From the NCBI RefSeq assembly GCF_900184945.1, contig NZ_FXYF01000013.1, positions 62,001 to 126,000 on the forward strand: a DNA stretch of 64,000 nt. The letters are read 5' to 3'. The position numbers were made by a program, and so were the translations under genes. Source of the stretch: Antarctobacter aquimaris (GTDB lineage Bacteria > Pseudomonadota > Alphaproteobacteria > Rhodobacterales > Rhodobacteraceae). The notes under the pieces are model-generated. The model searched no databases. It was not told the DNA's origin and saw nothing but the letters and a program-made list of their open reading frames with translations. Positions 35,742 to 45,625 of this stretch are shown here, piece by piece (position 1 is the stretch's first letter; every line of letters starts with the position of its first letter).

Positions 35742-37118
35742 TCAGTCGGTGGTGACGGCACCGGCGGGCAGCGCCGCCATGAATTCCGTCAGGGATTTGT
35801 CCAGCAGTGCCGCGATCTCGTCAACCTGCGGCTCGGTGACGATCATCGGCGGGCAGACAAGGACATGGTCGCCCGCATCGCCGCCACGCGAACGCCGCGA
35901 GTAGACGATCAACCCGTTGCGATAGGCGATCTCGACGAACAGCTCGAAGGCCTCCAGGTCCGGGTCCAGCGGCACCTTGGTGGTCCGGTCGGCCATCAGC
36001 TCGAACGCCAGCAGCAGCCCCTTGCCGCGCACGTCGCCGATCACCGGGTAGCGGTCCATCAGGCCGCGCAGCCGTGCCTCCAGCAGCGCGCCCATGCGGG
36101 CGGCGTTGCCGATCAGGTCCTGCGCCGCAATCTCGTCCAGCACCGCCAGCCCCGCCGCGCAGGCCAGCGGGTTGCCCGCATAGGTGTGGCCGTGGATGAA
36201 ACCGCCGTCGTCCAGCACCGCCTCGACGATGTCGTCGCGCGCAATCACCGCGCCCAACGGCACGTAGCCGCCGCCAAAGCCCTTGGACAGGCAGACAAGG
36301 TCGGGTGCCACGCCCCAGTGGTCCGCCCCCAGAAAGCGCCCGGTGCGCCCGCCGCCCGACATCACCTCGTCATGGATCAGCAACACGCCGTGGCGGTCGC
36401 AGATCGCGCGGATCTCGGCCATGTAGCCCGCGGGCGGCACCAGCGCCCCGGTCGAGGCGCCGCCCACCGGCTCGACGATGAAGGCCAGCACGGTCTGCGG
36501 CCCTTCGTCGAGGATCTTCGCCTCCAGCATCCTCGCGTAGTGCAGGCCGGTGGCCGGGTCGGCCGGGTCCAGCCCGTCGAGGTAGGCGCGCGGCGCGGGG
36601 ATCTTGGGCATGGCGCGCATCATCGGGTCAAAGGGCGCGGTCATCGGCGTGTAGCCGGTGAGCGCCAGCGCGCCCAGCGTCGCCCCGTGGTAGGACGGCA
36701 TCCGCGAGATCACCTTGTAACGTTGCGCCTCGCCCCGCGCCAAGGTGTACTGCCGCGCCAGCTTGATCGCGCTTTCCACCGCCTCGGAGCCGCCCGAGAC
36801 AAAGAACACCCGTTCCAGCCCCTCGGGCGCCAGCGCGGCGGCGCGATCGGCCAGCGCCTCGGCGCTTTCGGTTTCGAAATGCAGGCGGTAGCCGAAGGTC
36901 GCGCGCTGCATCTGCGCCTGCATCGCCGCCAGCACGCGCGGGTTGGAATGGCCGATGTTGCTGACCATCGCACCGGAGGAGCCGTCGATGACGCGCCGCC
37001 CGTGGATGTCCCACATGTAGATGCCCTCGGCCCGGTCCAGCCGGGGCCGCGCCAGCCGCGTCTGGTAGAACAGCCGGCTGGTCCGGCCCTGGTCCGCAAT
37101 GCCCTCGATCCGCGACAT
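35742..37118 (-). CDS. Class III PLP aminotransferase
   Basis: Omega-aminotransferase-type enzyme of 458 residues. The PLP aspartate is in LIHDEVMSGGGRTGRF and the Schiff-base lysine in LSKGFGGGYVPLGAV (about residue 278). SGGSEAVESAIKLARQY is the family N-terminal signature. The ATG at 37118 has GGGAGGGG four bases upstream. Such enzymes move amino groups from omega-amino acids, polyamines or amino-ketones. Position before the BKACE gene suggests that it makes the beta-keto acid that the BKACE cleaves. Confidence 0.9.
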   Translation of the reverse strand: MSRIEGIADQGRTSRLFYQTRLARPRLDRAEGIYMWDIHGRRVIDGSSGAMVSNIGHSNPRVLAAMQAQMQRATFGYRLHFETESAEALADRAAALAPEGLERVFFVSGGSEAVESAIKLARQYTLARGEAQRYKVISRMPSYHGATLGALALTGYTPMTAPFDPMMRAMPKIPAPRAYLDGLDPADPATGLHYARMLEAKILDEGPQTVLAFIVEPVGGASTGALVPPAGYMAEIRAICDRHGVLLIHDEVMSGGGRTGRFLGADHWGVAPDLVCLSKGFGGGYVPLGAVIARDDIVEAVLDDGGFIHGHTYAGNPLACAAGLAVLDEIAAQDLIGNAARMGALLEARLRGLMDRYPVIGDVRGKGLLLAFELMADRTTKVPLDPDLEAFELFVEIAYRNGLIVYSRRSRGGDAGDHVLVCPPMIVTEPQVDEIAALLDKSLTEFMAALPAGAVTTD

Positions 37119-37195
37119 GATCCCCTCCCGCGACACATACGCCGCCAGTTGCACGCCTTGGGCCAGTGCCGTCAACCGGCACGGCGGGGCAAGGC

Positions 37196-38566
37196 TCAGG
37201 CCGCCAGCGCGATGACCGCCGCCAGCCAGACCGCGCCCAGGGCGTAGAACAGCCCGTTCCACCTCCACGCGATGGCAAAGGACGAGACCTGCGACATCTG
37301 CGACATGTAGAGCGTCGTGCCGGACAGCGGCGACACCGCCGTGCCCATGCCCCAGAGCGCCATCATCGCCGCCCCCATCAGCGGCAGGGGCAGGCCCAGG
37401 CTGGCCGGGTCTGTCACCGTGGTAAAGACCACCAGCAGCACGACCGGGTGGATGCCCAGCGCGCAGATCGCCATGTAGCCCCAGATCAGCAGCAGCGCGT
37501 CGGCAAAGACGCTGCCGGTGGACAGCGCCATCAGCCCCGCGCCTTCGTCCAGGTGCGGCAGTGCGCCGGCGATCGCCACGCCAAAGACGTTGGCGGCGGT
37601 GAACAGCGTCGTCTCGGTCCGCATCCCGCGATAGCCCGCCAGCACCGATCCGGCGATGCGCGTCACCCGGCCCGGATCGGTCCGCCCATGCACCAGCGCC
37701 ATCCAGCCCAGCGCATAGCTTGGCCCCGCCAGCGCGATGGCCGTGGTCAGCGGCAGGCCCAGCCCTTCGACCAGCGACAGCACCAGCGCGTAGAGCACCA
37801 CGACCGCCACGGAGAGCCGCCGCAGCGGTGCCGCCAGCGCGCCCCCAGGCAGCGGCGCCACCGCGGCGCGGCGCGGTCGCCGGACCCGGTCATAGAGCGT
37901 GGCCCACAGCAGGAAACCCGCCGCCAGCAACAGGCCGTAGGGCACGATCTGCACCCAGGACAGCCCCGGCAGCGCCGCCAGCACCGCCGCCGTGCCGACG
38001 TAGAAGGGCGACCAGCAGGTCGCCGCGCTGAAGCCCCAGAGGATCGCGCAGCGCAGCCGCTGGCCATCGCGCGGGCTGTCGCGGCTGTCGTCCAGCATCG
38101 GCGCCAGCAGCGCCATGCCCGCCAGGTTGAAGGCCGCGCCCAGACCGTGCGACGACAGGCTGAGGGCCGCAAAGCGGCGCCCCGGACCCATCCCCGACAG
38201 CGCCGCCCGCAACCGGTGGACCGAGGGGCTTTCGCCCGCACCCGAGCGCAGCCAGCCGATCGACGCGAAGATCAGCAGAAAGGGCAGCGTCCGTTCGACC
38301 CCCAGCACGAAGGTTTCGCGCAGGGTGCCGGCCCGGACGGCCAGCACGATGGCGGTCGCCACCAGCGCCCCGGCGGCGATCTTCTGCGCCAGGGGGACGC
38401 GATGCACCTCCAGCGCCACGAACAGCACCAGCGCGGATGAGGCCAGCACGGTCAGCGCCTTCACCCCCGTCAGCGAGGCGGCGGTCGCCGCGACGGCGGC
38501 CAGGATGAACACCGCCGAGGACAGGCCGATGCCGCCGGTCGCGGAGGTCTCTGCCGCGTCGGTCAT
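37196..38566 (-). CDS. Multi-helix membrane transporter, ion-transporter-superfamily-like
   Basis: Highly hydrophobic protein of 456 residues with about 12 membrane segments. The repeated features SSHGLGAAFNLAGMALLAP and TAVSPLSGTTLYMSQMSQV resemble the inverted-repeat hairpins of the ion transporter (IT) superfamily, which carries carboxylates, but no specific family can be named. It is the first gene of the operon, 77 nt before the aminotransferase, and so is the likely importer of its substrate. Confidence 0.65.
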   Translation of the reverse strand: MTDAAETSATGGIGLSSAVFILAAVAATAASLTGVKALTVLASSALVLFVALEVHRVPLAQKIAAGALVATAIVLAVRAGTLRETFVLGVERTLPFLLIFASIGWLRSGAGESPSVHRLRAALSGMGPGRRFAALSLSSHGLGAAFNLAGMALLAPMLDDSRDSPRDGQRLRCAILWGFSAATCWSPFYVGTAAVLAALPGLSWVQIVPYGLLLAAGFLLWATLYDRVRRPRRAAVAPLPGGALAAPLRRLSVAVVVLYALVLSLVEGLGLPLTTAIALAGPSYALGWMALVHGRTDPGRVTRIAGSVLAGYRGMRTETTLFTAANVFGVAIAGALPHLDEGAGLMALSTGSVFADALLLIWGYMAICALGIHPVVLLVVFTTVTDPASLGLPLPLMGAAMMALWGMGTAVSPLSGTTLYMSQMSQVSSFAIAWRWNGLFYALGAVWLAAVIALAA

Positions 38567-38753
38567 GCGACGCGCCCCTGCGCCCCGGCCCCGGGGGTCC
38601 TGATGTGCTGACTACGGATCACGGCTTTCTCCGGCGGCGCGGCAACCGGCTGACCGTAGGACGCGGCGCCGCCATGGGCAAGCGCATGGGACTGCCCACA
38701 GGGTGACCCGATGTCGTGCCCACAAGGTGCTTGACGCGCGCGTCGTTGATAAG

Positions 38754-38772
38754 AAACAGTTACAAACAGTTA
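38754..38772. promoter_or_regulatory. Direct repeat AAACAGTTA x2 in the ugp promoter region
   Basis: Two exact 9-bp copies separated by one base, about 75 nt before ugpB and just after a TTGACG hexamer at 38731. Possible regulator or sigma-factor contact site in the 280-nt gap; otherwise nothing is seen there. Confidence 0.4.
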
Positions 38773-38846
38773 ATACCAACCGGACCAACAGAGCATCCGG
38801 ACCCGCGCGTGGGATATCCCCCGCCGACACATCAGGGAGAAGAGTC

Positions 38847-40148
38847 ATGAAACATACTTTGTCCGTCGTCGCGCTTGGCGCCGCACTGGCCAGCGCGCAG
38901 GCCGCGCAGGCCCAGACGCAGGTCGATTTCTGGCACGCCTTCACCGGCCGCCTCGGCGATCTTGTGGCCGAACAGGTCGCGACCTTCAATTCCAGCCAGT
39001 CCGACTACATGGTCGTGGCCACGCACAAGGGCAACTACTCGGAAACGTTGAACGCCGGCATCGCCGCCTTCCGCGCCGGGGAACAGCCCGACATCCTGAT
39101 GGTCTTCGAGGTCGGCACCGCCACCATGATGGCCGCCAAGGGAGCCATTGTCCCGGTCTACGAGGTGATGGGCGAGGGTTTTGACCAGTCGAAATACATC
39201 GGTTCGGTCAAGGGCTACTACACCGCGCCCGACGGCAACATGCTGTCGCTGCCGTTCAACTCGTCCACGCCCGTCCTGTGGGTGAACCGCGACAAGCTGC
39301 AGGAGGCCGGGATCGACCCCGACACCGACCTGAGCACCTGGGAAAAGGTCGGCACCGTGCTGGACCAGCTGAAGGAGGCCGGCGTCTCCTGCCCGCTGAC
39401 CACCGCCTGGCAGAGCTGGATCCACCTGGAAAACCTGTCGGCCTACCACAACGTGCCCTTCGCCACGAAGGAAAACGGCTTTGGCGGGCTCGACACCGAA
39501 CTGGCCTTCAACGGTCCGGCACAGGTCGCGCATATCTCGGCCATGGGCCAGTGGGCCAAGGACGGCAAGTTCATGTACGCCGGCCGCCGCAACGAGGGCG
39601 GGGCCAACTTCCGCGCCGGCGAATGCGCGCTGTTCACCGAATCCTCGGCCGGCTACGCGGGCATCAAGGCCGAGGCACAGTTCGCCTTCGAGGTGCGCCC
39701 GCTGCCCTACTGGGAGGCCGTCGTGGCCGAGCCGCAGAACACCATCATCGGCGGCGCGTCGCTGTGGGTGATGGCGGGCCAGTCGGACGAGGAATACCAA
39801 GGCGTCGCCGCCTTCATGGACTTCCTGTCCTCGCCCGAGATCCAGGCCAAGTGGCACCAGGACACCGGCTACCTGCCGATCACCTCGGAGGCCGGGGAAC
39901 TGACCCGCGCCCAGGGCTTCTATGACGCCAACCCGGGCACCGACATCGCGGTGATCCAGATGACCGCCAAGGAGCCGACCGAGAACTCCAAGGGCCTGCG
40001 GCTGGGCAACTTCGACCAGATCCGCACGATCATCGACGAGGAACTCGAGGCCGTCTGGGCCGGCGACAAGGACGCGCAGGCCGCACTGGACACCGCCGTC
40101 GAGCGCGGCAACCAGTTGCTGCGCCGCTTCGAGCAAGCCAACCGCTGA
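38847..40148 (+). CDS. ugpB: ABC substrate-binding protein, glycerol-3-phosphate type
   Basis: Periplasmic binding protein of 433 residues with a signal peptide (about 1-24, cut after AQA). NYSETLNAGIAAFRAGEQPD and VFEVGTATMMAAKGAI closely match the UgpB pattern, as does the late TGYLPIT segment. It delivers glycerol-3-phosphate or glycerophosphodiesters to UgpAE. The start has GGGAGAAGAGTC upstream. A 72-bp palindrome follows the gene before ugpA. Confidence 0.9.
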   Translation: MKHTLSVVALGAALASAQAAQAQTQVDFWHAFTGRLGDLVAEQVATFNSSQSDYMVVATHKGNYSETLNAGIAAFRAGEQPDILMVFEVGTATMMAAKGAIVPVYEVMGEGFDQSKYIGSVKGYYTAPDGNMLSLPFNSSTPVLWVNRDKLQEAGIDPDTDLSTWEKVGTVLDQLKEAGVSCPLTTAWQSWIHLENLSAYHNVPFATKENGFGGLDTELAFNGPAQVAHISAMGQWAKDGKFMYAGRRNEGGANFRAGECALFTESSAGYAGIKAEAQFAFEVRPLPYWEAVVAEPQNTIIGGASLWVMAGQSDEEYQGVAAFMDFLSSPEIQAKWHQDTGYLPITSEAGELTRAQGFYDANPGTDIAVIQMTAKEPTENSKGLRLGNFDQIRTIIDEELEAVWAGDKDAQAALDTAVERGNQLLRRFEQANR

Positions 40149-40160
40149 TCGCCTGAAATG

Positions 40161-40232
40161 CCCGTCCCGGGCCTGACCCGGGACCTCTGCCGCCCCAGCG
40201 GCGCGGAGGTCCCGGAGCATGTCCGGGACGGG
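40161..40232. repeat. 72-bp imperfect palindrome between ugpB and ugpA
   Basis: Outer arms CCCGTCCCGG and CCGGGACGGG, inner arms CCCGGGACCTC and GGAGGTCCCGG, with a GCCGC/GCGGC centre. It begins 12 nt after the ugpB stop. Likely an mRNA-stabilising or attenuating hairpin; the sequence type also resembles dispersed palindromes. Confidence 0.75.
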
Positions 40233-40252
40233 TTTCGCCGGATCGGGAACCG

Positions 40253-41134
40253 ATGGAAAAGCGCGTCACCTTCAAGGGCCTCTGGCTGCCGCTGCTGCTG
40301 GTCCTGCCGCAGATCGTCATCACCGCGGTGTTCTTCTTCTACCCGGCGGGCGAGGCGATCTGGCAATCGCTGTTCATTCCCGACCCGTTCGGCCTGTCGA
40401 TGCAATGGGTGGGCCTGGGCAACTTCGAATACCTGCTGGGCGACCGCTATTACCGCGCGAGTTTCGTCACCACGGCGGTCTTTTCGGTCCTTGTGACGCT
40501 GGTGTCGATGGGCGTGGCGCTGTACCTCGCCGTGCTGGCCGACCGGCTGATCAAGGGATCCGGCGCCTACCGCACCCTGCTGATCTGGCCCTATGCCGTG
40601 GCTCCGGCCGTGGCGGGCGTGCTGTGGCTGTTCATGTTCAACACCCGCGTCGGCGTGGTGACCTGGTATCTGGGCCTCCTGGGCTATGACTGGAACCATG
40701 TGCTGAACGAGGGCGAGGCGATGGGCCTTGTCGTGATCGCCTCCGCCTGGGGGCGGATCAGCTACAACTTCCTGTTCTTCCTGGCCGGGCTTCAGGCCAT
40801 CCCGCGCAGCGTGATCGAGGCCGCCGCCATCGACGGCGCGCGCTTCTGGACGCGGTTCAGCACCATCGTCTGGCCGCTGCTGTCGCCCACCACCTTCTTC
40901 CTGATGGTGGTCAACATCATCTACGCCTTCTTCGAGACCTTCGGCGTGATCCACACCATCACCAGCGGAGGGCCGCAACAGGCCACCACGATCCTGGTCT
41001 ACAAGGTCTATGCCGACGGTTTCGTCGGGCAGGACCTGGGATCTTCGGCGGCGCAGTCGGTCATCCTGCTGGTGCTGGTCTCGCTTCTGACGGTGGTGCA
41101 GTTCAAGTTCATCGAACGCAGGGTGCATTACTGA
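40253..41134 (+). CDS. ugpA: ABC permease, UgpA type
   Basis: Inner-membrane subunit of 293 residues with six helices. The EAA loop [24 protein letters not shown] near residue 190 docks the ATPase. The segment [14 protein letters not shown] and the ending IERRVHY fit UgpA. Its stop shares one base with the ugpE start (TGATG). Part of ugpBAEC. Confidence 0.92.
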   Translation: MEKRVTFKGLWLPLLLVLPQIVITAVFFFYPAGEAIWQSLFIPDPFGLSMQWVGLGNFEYLLGDRYYRASFVTTAVFSVLVTLVSMGVALYLAVLADRLIKGSGAYRTLLIWPYAVAPAVAGVLWLFMFNTRVGVVTWYLGLLGYDWNHVLNEGEAMGLVVIASAWGRISYNFLFFLAGLQAIPRSVIEAAAIDGARFWTRFSTIVWPLLSPTTFFLMVVNIIYAFFETFGVIHTITSGGPQQATTILVYKVYADGFVGQDLGSSAAQSVILLVLVSLLTVVQFKFIERRVHY

Positions 41135-41988
41135 TGGCCGGGCGGACAGGCATGGTGGAAAGACGCGGCGCCGGTCACTGGCTGACGCACCTCGGGCTGA
41201 TCGTCGGCGTGCTGTTCATCTTCTTTCCGATCTGGCTGGCCTTTGTCGCCTCGACCGTCAGCCAGCCGGACATCGTCCGCCCGCCGATGCCGCTGCTGCC
41301 CGGCGACCAGATGTGGGAGAACTACTCGAGGGCGCTGCGGTCGGGCGTGAACGCGCCTGTCGCCACCATGCTGATGAATTCGATGATCATGGCCATCGGC
41401 ATCGCGGTCGGCAAGATCGCCATATCGCTGCTGTCGGCCTTTGCCATCGTCTATTTCCGCTTTCCGGGGCGCAAGCTGTTCTTCTGGCTGATCTTCCTGA
41501 CGCTGATGCTGCCGGTCGAGGTGCGCATCGTGCCGACCTACGAGGTGATCGCCAACTTCGGCATGCTGAACAGCTATTCCGGGTTGATCCTGCCGCTGGT
41601 GGCCTCGGCCACTGCCACCTTCCTGTTCCGGCAATTCTTCATGACCGTCCCGGACGAGTTGGCCGAGGCCGCGCGGATCGACGGCGCGCGGCCGATGCGG
41701 TTCTTCTTCGACATCCTGCTGCCGATGAGCCGGACGAACATCGCAGCACTCTTCGTGATCCTGTTCATCTACGGCTGGAACCAGTACCTCTGGCCGCTGC
41801 TGATCACCACGGACCCGTCGATGAACACCATCGTCATGGGCATCAAGCAGATGTTCCCCTCGGGCGACGACCTCGCCGACTGGCCGGTGATCATGGCGAC
41901 CTCGATCCTGGCCATGGTGCCGCCGGTGATCGTGGTGGTGGGCATGCAGCGATTGTTCATCCGCGGACTCGTGGACAGCGAGAAATGA
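41134..41988 (+). CDS. ugpE: ABC permease, UgpE type
   Basis: Second membrane subunit, 284 residues, six helices. The EAA loop reads [20 protein letters not shown] near residue 190. The [11 protein letters not shown]-like N-terminus and the ending [14 protein letters not shown] match the UgpE/MalG branch. A 71-nt spacer separates it from ugpC, without an obvious terminator. Confidence 0.92.
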   Translation: MAGRTGMVERRGAGHWLTHLGLIVGVLFIFFPIWLAFVASTVSQPDIVRPPMPLLPGDQMWENYSRALRSGVNAPVATMLMNSMIMAIGIAVGKIAISLLSAFAIVYFRFPGRKLFFWLIFLTLMLPVEVRIVPTYEVIANFGMLNSYSGLILPLVASATATFLFRQFFMTVPDELAEAARIDGARPMRFFFDILLPMSRTNIAALFVILFIYGWNQYLWPLLITTDPSMNTIVMGIKQMFPSGDDLADWPVIMATSILAMVPPVIVVVGMQRLFIRGLVDSEK

Positions 41989-42059
41989 GGCATGTCGCAC
42001 GGGGCGCAGGGCGGGCCGGCGGGCGCCCGGGCGGGACAAAACGACAGGACAGGCACTAG

Positions 42060-43061
42060 ATGGCAACCCTCTCTCTCGACAACGTCAAGAAATCCTTCGG
42101 CAAGACCGAGGTGATCCACGACGTGAACATCGACATCACGGACGGCGAATTCATCGTGATCGTCGGCCCCTCGGGCTGCGGCAAGTCCACGCTCTTGCGC
42201 ATGGTTGCCGGGCTGGAGACCGTCAGCGCGGGCGAGATCCGCATCGAGGGCAAGCGCGTGAACGAGGTCGAGCCGATGGACCGCGACATCGCCATGGTGT
42301 TCCAGAACTACGCGCTCTACCCGCACATGTCGGTCTTCGACAACATGGCCTACGGGCTGAAGATCGCCGGCACGCCCAAACCCGAGATCGAGAGCCGCGT
42401 CGCCACCGCCGCGAAGATGCTGCAACTGGAGCCCTACCTGAAACGCCGCCCGCGCGAGCTGTCGGGCGGCCAGCGCCAGCGTGTCGCCATGGGCCGCGCC
42501 ATCGTGCGCAAGCCGGCCGTCTTCCTGTTCGACGAACCGCTGTCGAACCTCGACGCCAAGCTGCGGGTGCAGATGCGGCTGGAAATCAAGGCGCTGCAAC
42601 GCGAACTGGGGGTGACGGCGCTGTACGTGACCCATGACCAGGTCGAGGCGATGACGCTGGCCGACCGCATGATCGTCATGAATGCCGGGGTGGCGGACCA
42701 GATCGGCGCGCCGCTGGAAGTCTATTCGAACCCGCGCACCACCTTTGTCGCGGGCTTCATCGGCTCGCCGCCAACGAATTTCCTCAAGTCCGCGCTGCTG
42801 GGCGAAAACGCGGGCGCGGCGCTGGTCGGCATCCGGCCCGAGCATCTCAGCCTGGCCGCGACCGGCAGGCTGACCGCGCGCGTGGTCTACGCCGAGGCGC
42901 TGGGGGCCGAGACTCTGGTCCACCTGCGCACCCAGGACGGCACACAGATCACCGTCCGTCAGGACGCGGCCGACCCCATCCCGCATGAGGGCGCGGAGTC
43001 CGCGCTGGCCTGGGACCCGGCCGTCGAGATGCGCTTTGACAAGGCCGGCAAGCGGCTCTGA
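42060..43061 (+). CDS. ugpC: ABC ATPase, UgpC/MsmK type
   Basis: Cytoplasmic ATPase of 333 residues. Walker A is GPSGCGKST (about residues 37-45), the Q-loop FQNYALYPH, the signature LSGGQRQR, Walker [14 protein letters not shown], and the H-loop THDQVEA. A C-terminal TOBE-like regulatory region (GIRPEHL) follows. It is slightly shorter than E. coli UgpC (356). Its stop is 6 nt from the convergent LacI-type gene. Confidence 0.93.
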   Translation: MATLSLDNVKKSFGKTEVIHDVNIDITDGEFIVIVGPSGCGKSTLLRMVAGLETVSAGEIRIEGKRVNEVEPMDRDIAMVFQNYALYPHMSVFDNMAYGLKIAGTPKPEIESRVATAAKMLQLEPYLKRRPRELSGGQRQRVAMGRAIVRKPAVFLFDEPLSNLDAKLRVQMRLEIKALQRELGVTALYVTHDQVEAMTLADRMIVMNAGVADQIGAPLEVYSNPRTTFVAGFIGSPPTNFLKSALLGENAGAALVGIRPEHLSLAATGRLTARVVYAEALGAETLVHLRTQDGTQITVRQDAADPIPHEGAESALAWDPAVEMRFDKAGKRL

Positions 43062-43067
43062 GCGCGC

Positions 43068-44066
43068 TCAGAGGTTCTCGCGCGTGATGGTGGCAAAGCG
43101 GATCGGCGGGTTGTCGACCTCGTCCTCGGTCAGCTCCAGCCGCCGCAGCATCAGGTCCACCGCGCGCCGCGCCTGGGTTTCGGGCAGCTGGTCCAGGATG
43201 ACATGCGCGCGGCCCACCTGCAAAGCCGCGCTGGTGGTCCCGGTCAACTCGTGCCCGACGAAGAACACCGCGCGCCCTGCCCGCTCCAGCGCGTGCAGCA
43301 CGCCGGAGTTGCCGCCGCCCGCGTTGTAGACGCCGGAAAGGTCGGGCCAGTCGCGCAGCGCGTCAGCCACCAGCGCGGCGTTGCGGTGCCGGTCGTCGCC
43401 GCCAAAGACGACGCGGCGAAACGCCAGCCCTGGGTGCGGATGGTCGGCCAGGTAGTCGGAAAAGCCGCGCAGCCGGTCGCGGTGCACGCGGTAGAGCGGA
43501 CTATGGCAGACCGCCAGCACGCTGCTCCGCACCGCGCCCAGCCGCGCCAGCATCAGCCCCGCCGTGCGCCCGGCGGCCATGTTGTCGATGCCCACGTAAT
43601 CCGCTCCGTGCAGGATACGGTTCATCACCTGCACCACCGGCAGCCCCTGCCCCTGCACCTGCTCCAGCGCGGCGCGCACGGCCGGCACATCGGGTGCGGC
43701 GACGATCAGGCCCGCGCGGTGCACCGGAGGCCGCGCGATGTGGTGGGCCAGCGCCGCCGGGTCGGCTTCGTCCATGAACGACACGTGCAGTTGCACGGAG
43801 CGGTCCAGCGTCCGCCCGATCCGCCGGAAGGCCGCCGCGAGGCGCGAAAAGAAGCCGGTTTCGGGGCGGACAAGGATGACCTCGATGCGAAACAACCCGC
43901 GGTGCCTTTCGGGCAGTCGTCCGGGCCAGTCCAGCGCCCGCGCCGCCAGCACCACCTTTTGCGCGGTCTCGGGCGTCACGCCGCCGCGCCCGTTCAGCAC
44001 CCGCTCGACCGTGGCGGTGCCGACGCCGGCACGGGTGGCAATGTCGGCATAGGTCGGCTTGGCCAT
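43068..44066 (-). CDS. LacI family transcriptional regulator
   Basis: The 332-residue protein has an N-terminal LacI helix-turn-helix (TYADIATRAGVGTATVERVLNG) and a type I periplasmic-binding-like effector domain ending in a dimer-type C-terminus. The recognition helix carries VERVLN where most members have VSRVLN. The ATG at 44066 is used because the helix-turn-helix starts directly after it; no strong ribosome site is visible. Convergent with ugpC and probably the local repressor of the ugp operon. Confidence 0.88.
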   Translation of the reverse strand: MAKPTYADIATRAGVGTATVERVLNGRGGVTPETAQKVVLAARALDWPGRLPERHRGLFRIEVILVRPETGFFSRLAAAFRRIGRTLDRSVQLHVSFMDEADPAALAHHIARPPVHRAGLIVAAPDVPAVRAALEQVQGQGLPVVQVMNRILHGADYVGIDNMAAGRTAGLMLARLGAVRSSVLAVCHSPLYRVHRDRLRGFSDYLADHPHPGLAFRRVVFGGDDRHRNAALVADALRDWPDLSGVYNAGGGNSGVLHALERAGRAVFFVGHELTGTTSAALQVGRAHVILDQLPETQARRAVDLMLRRLELTEDEVDNPPIRFATITRENL

Positions 44067-44160
44067 GGCACAGGGTCCGGACAGGAGGAATCCGCGCCGA
44101 CTGTGCGGCGCGCCGCTGCACAAGCGCAAGACGACAGATGCCGCAGCAGGCGGCCCCAGG

Positions 44161-45174
44161 TCAGGACGAAGCCTTCGGGGCGTTCAGCCGGGCCTTCTTG
44201 GCCTCGAAGCGCGCCTTCATCCGCGCGTCGCCATCCTTCGACCCATCGTGAAAGGTGCCGAGCCACCTGTCGATCGGGATCAGCCCGTCGCCGTAATTGA
44301 CCTCGAAATACTTGTGGTGCAGGTAGTGGATGTAGGCATGGCTGTCGATTGCCATGTCTTCGGTGATCTCGACCTTGTCGAACCCCACGTGCCCCGGCAC
44401 CGCGCCAAAGCCCGCGACATGCAGCTGGTAGAGCGCGATCATCGGGTGCGACGGCAGGACGAGATGGTAGAACATCGTCGAGAAATACAGCAGGTGCTCG
44501 ACCGGGTGCATCGACAGCGACGACCAGGGCGACGGGTTGTTCGAGTTGTGGTGCACCGAATGCACCCACTTGTAGAGGAACGGCGTGTGGATCAGCCGGT
44601 GGATGCAGAAGAAGTGGATCTCGTGGATCACCGGCACAATCAGGCACAGGACCGCCAGCCACAGCGAGTTGTCCGACCATGACAGCCAGGGCGCGTAGCC
44701 GTTGGCAAAGGCCCAGAGCACCAGCACCTGCACCCCGGTCCAGATCGGCACGCCGGACAGGAAGCTGCGCAGCATGTTGTCGAGGTTCTGGCGCCTGAAC
44801 CAGAAGACGTCCGAAGGGTGATCGGCGGGGAACTTGCCGTTGTACTTGAACCGGTTGCCCTGCGCGCGGCGGATGTACAGGTGCAACTCAAAGGCAAAGT
44901 ACCACAGGAAGACGGCCACCGCGTTGACCGCCAGCAACCTCAGCACCCAGCCCCAGGCGAGGCTTTGCATCACCTCGACCGGCGGGATCACCCAGGCCCA
45001 CCAGGCCAGCGCCGACAGGAAAAACAGGACGTTGTACGGAAAGAAGTACCCCGGCAGCCAGGCCAGAAACGCGCGCGGGCGCGGCGGCCAGACAAACAGC
45101 GGCGCGGTGCCGGCCGGGGTGTTGGGGGTGTAATTGCCACGCTTGTCGCGGGTGCCGAACTTCAGGTCGTCCAT
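44161..45174 (-). CDS. Sterol desaturase / fatty acid hydroxylase family membrane protein
   Basis: Di-iron membrane oxygenase family, 337 residues with several hydrophobic segments. The eight-histidine pattern is visible: HEIHFFCIHRLIH (about residue 190), HSVHHNS with SMHPVEH (about 210-230), and HYLHHKYFEVNYG (about 290). Family members hydroxylate or desaturate sterols, fatty acids or carotenoids. The ATG at 45174 has AGAGAGG upstream. Transcribed alone as far as can be seen; substrate unknown. Confidence 0.88.
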   Translation of the reverse strand: MDDLKFGTRDKRGNYTPNTPAGTAPLFVWPPRPRAFLAWLPGYFFPYNVLFFLSALAWWAWVIPPVEVMQSLAWGWVLRLLAVNAVAVFLWYFAFELHLYIRRAQGNRFKYNGKFPADHPSDVFWFRRQNLDNMLRSFLSGVPIWTGVQVLVLWAFANGYAPWLSWSDNSLWLAVLCLIVPVIHEIHFFCIHRLIHTPFLYKWVHSVHHNSNNPSPWSSLSMHPVEHLLYFSTMFYHLVLPSHPMIALYQLHVAGFGAVPGHVGFDKVEITEDMAIDSHAYIHYLHHKYFEVNYGDGLIPIDRWLGTFHDGSKDGDARMKARFEAKKARLNAPKASS

Positions 45175-45625
45175 AATCCTCTCTCGGGTCGTGTCGGCGC
45201 GGATCAGGAAACCTGCGAAGGCCGGATCCATCCGTCTCACCTCCCGGCCAGTCTAACCGCGACGGGCGCAGGGCGCGCGCGATTTCATGCTCTGATCGGA
45301 TAACTCCATGGCGGCGCCGCACGGTGGCACCAGCCGGAACTCCGCCCCCTGCGGCAGCGCGGCTCCTGGCCGAATGGCCAACGGAAACGGGGACATCGAG
45401 GCGCGTGCGCGACAGACCATCCGCCGGCGGGCGACCGAATGCAGGCCGGGTCGTGCGCAGCGACGCCCGTTATTCCCCCCAAAAAACAATTACAGATTGT
45501 GACAACTGTGTTACCTTTCGGGCGGTCTCCGGGGCTTTGCATTTTCTCGGTCGCTATTTTTTCACGGTTCGTTTTTGCGAGTCCGGAGTCATTGAACAAG
45601 AAATTTATCCAAAGGAGCCAGAACG
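45175..45625. other. 450-nt intergenic region upstream of the RTX gene
   Basis: No gene is supported. The right half is clearly AT-richer than the surroundings and presumably holds the RTX promoter. It contains a poly-A/poly-T-rich stretch around 45479-45565 and a good ribosome site (AAAGGAG) before 45626. Confidence 0.5.
45499..45514. promoter_or_regulatory. Near-palindrome GTGAC-N6-GTTAC upstream of the RTX gene
   Basis: Inverted 5-bp half-sites with one mismatch, 112 nt before the start codon, in a locally AT-rich stretch. The layout is reminiscent of CRP/FNR-type sites but is not a clear match to either. Confidence 0.25.

Noticed and set aside
38754-38772. LacI operator in the ugp promoter
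   Set aside because: The repeat is direct, not the inverted palindrome expected for LacI-type operators, so it is listed only as a possible regulatory repeat.
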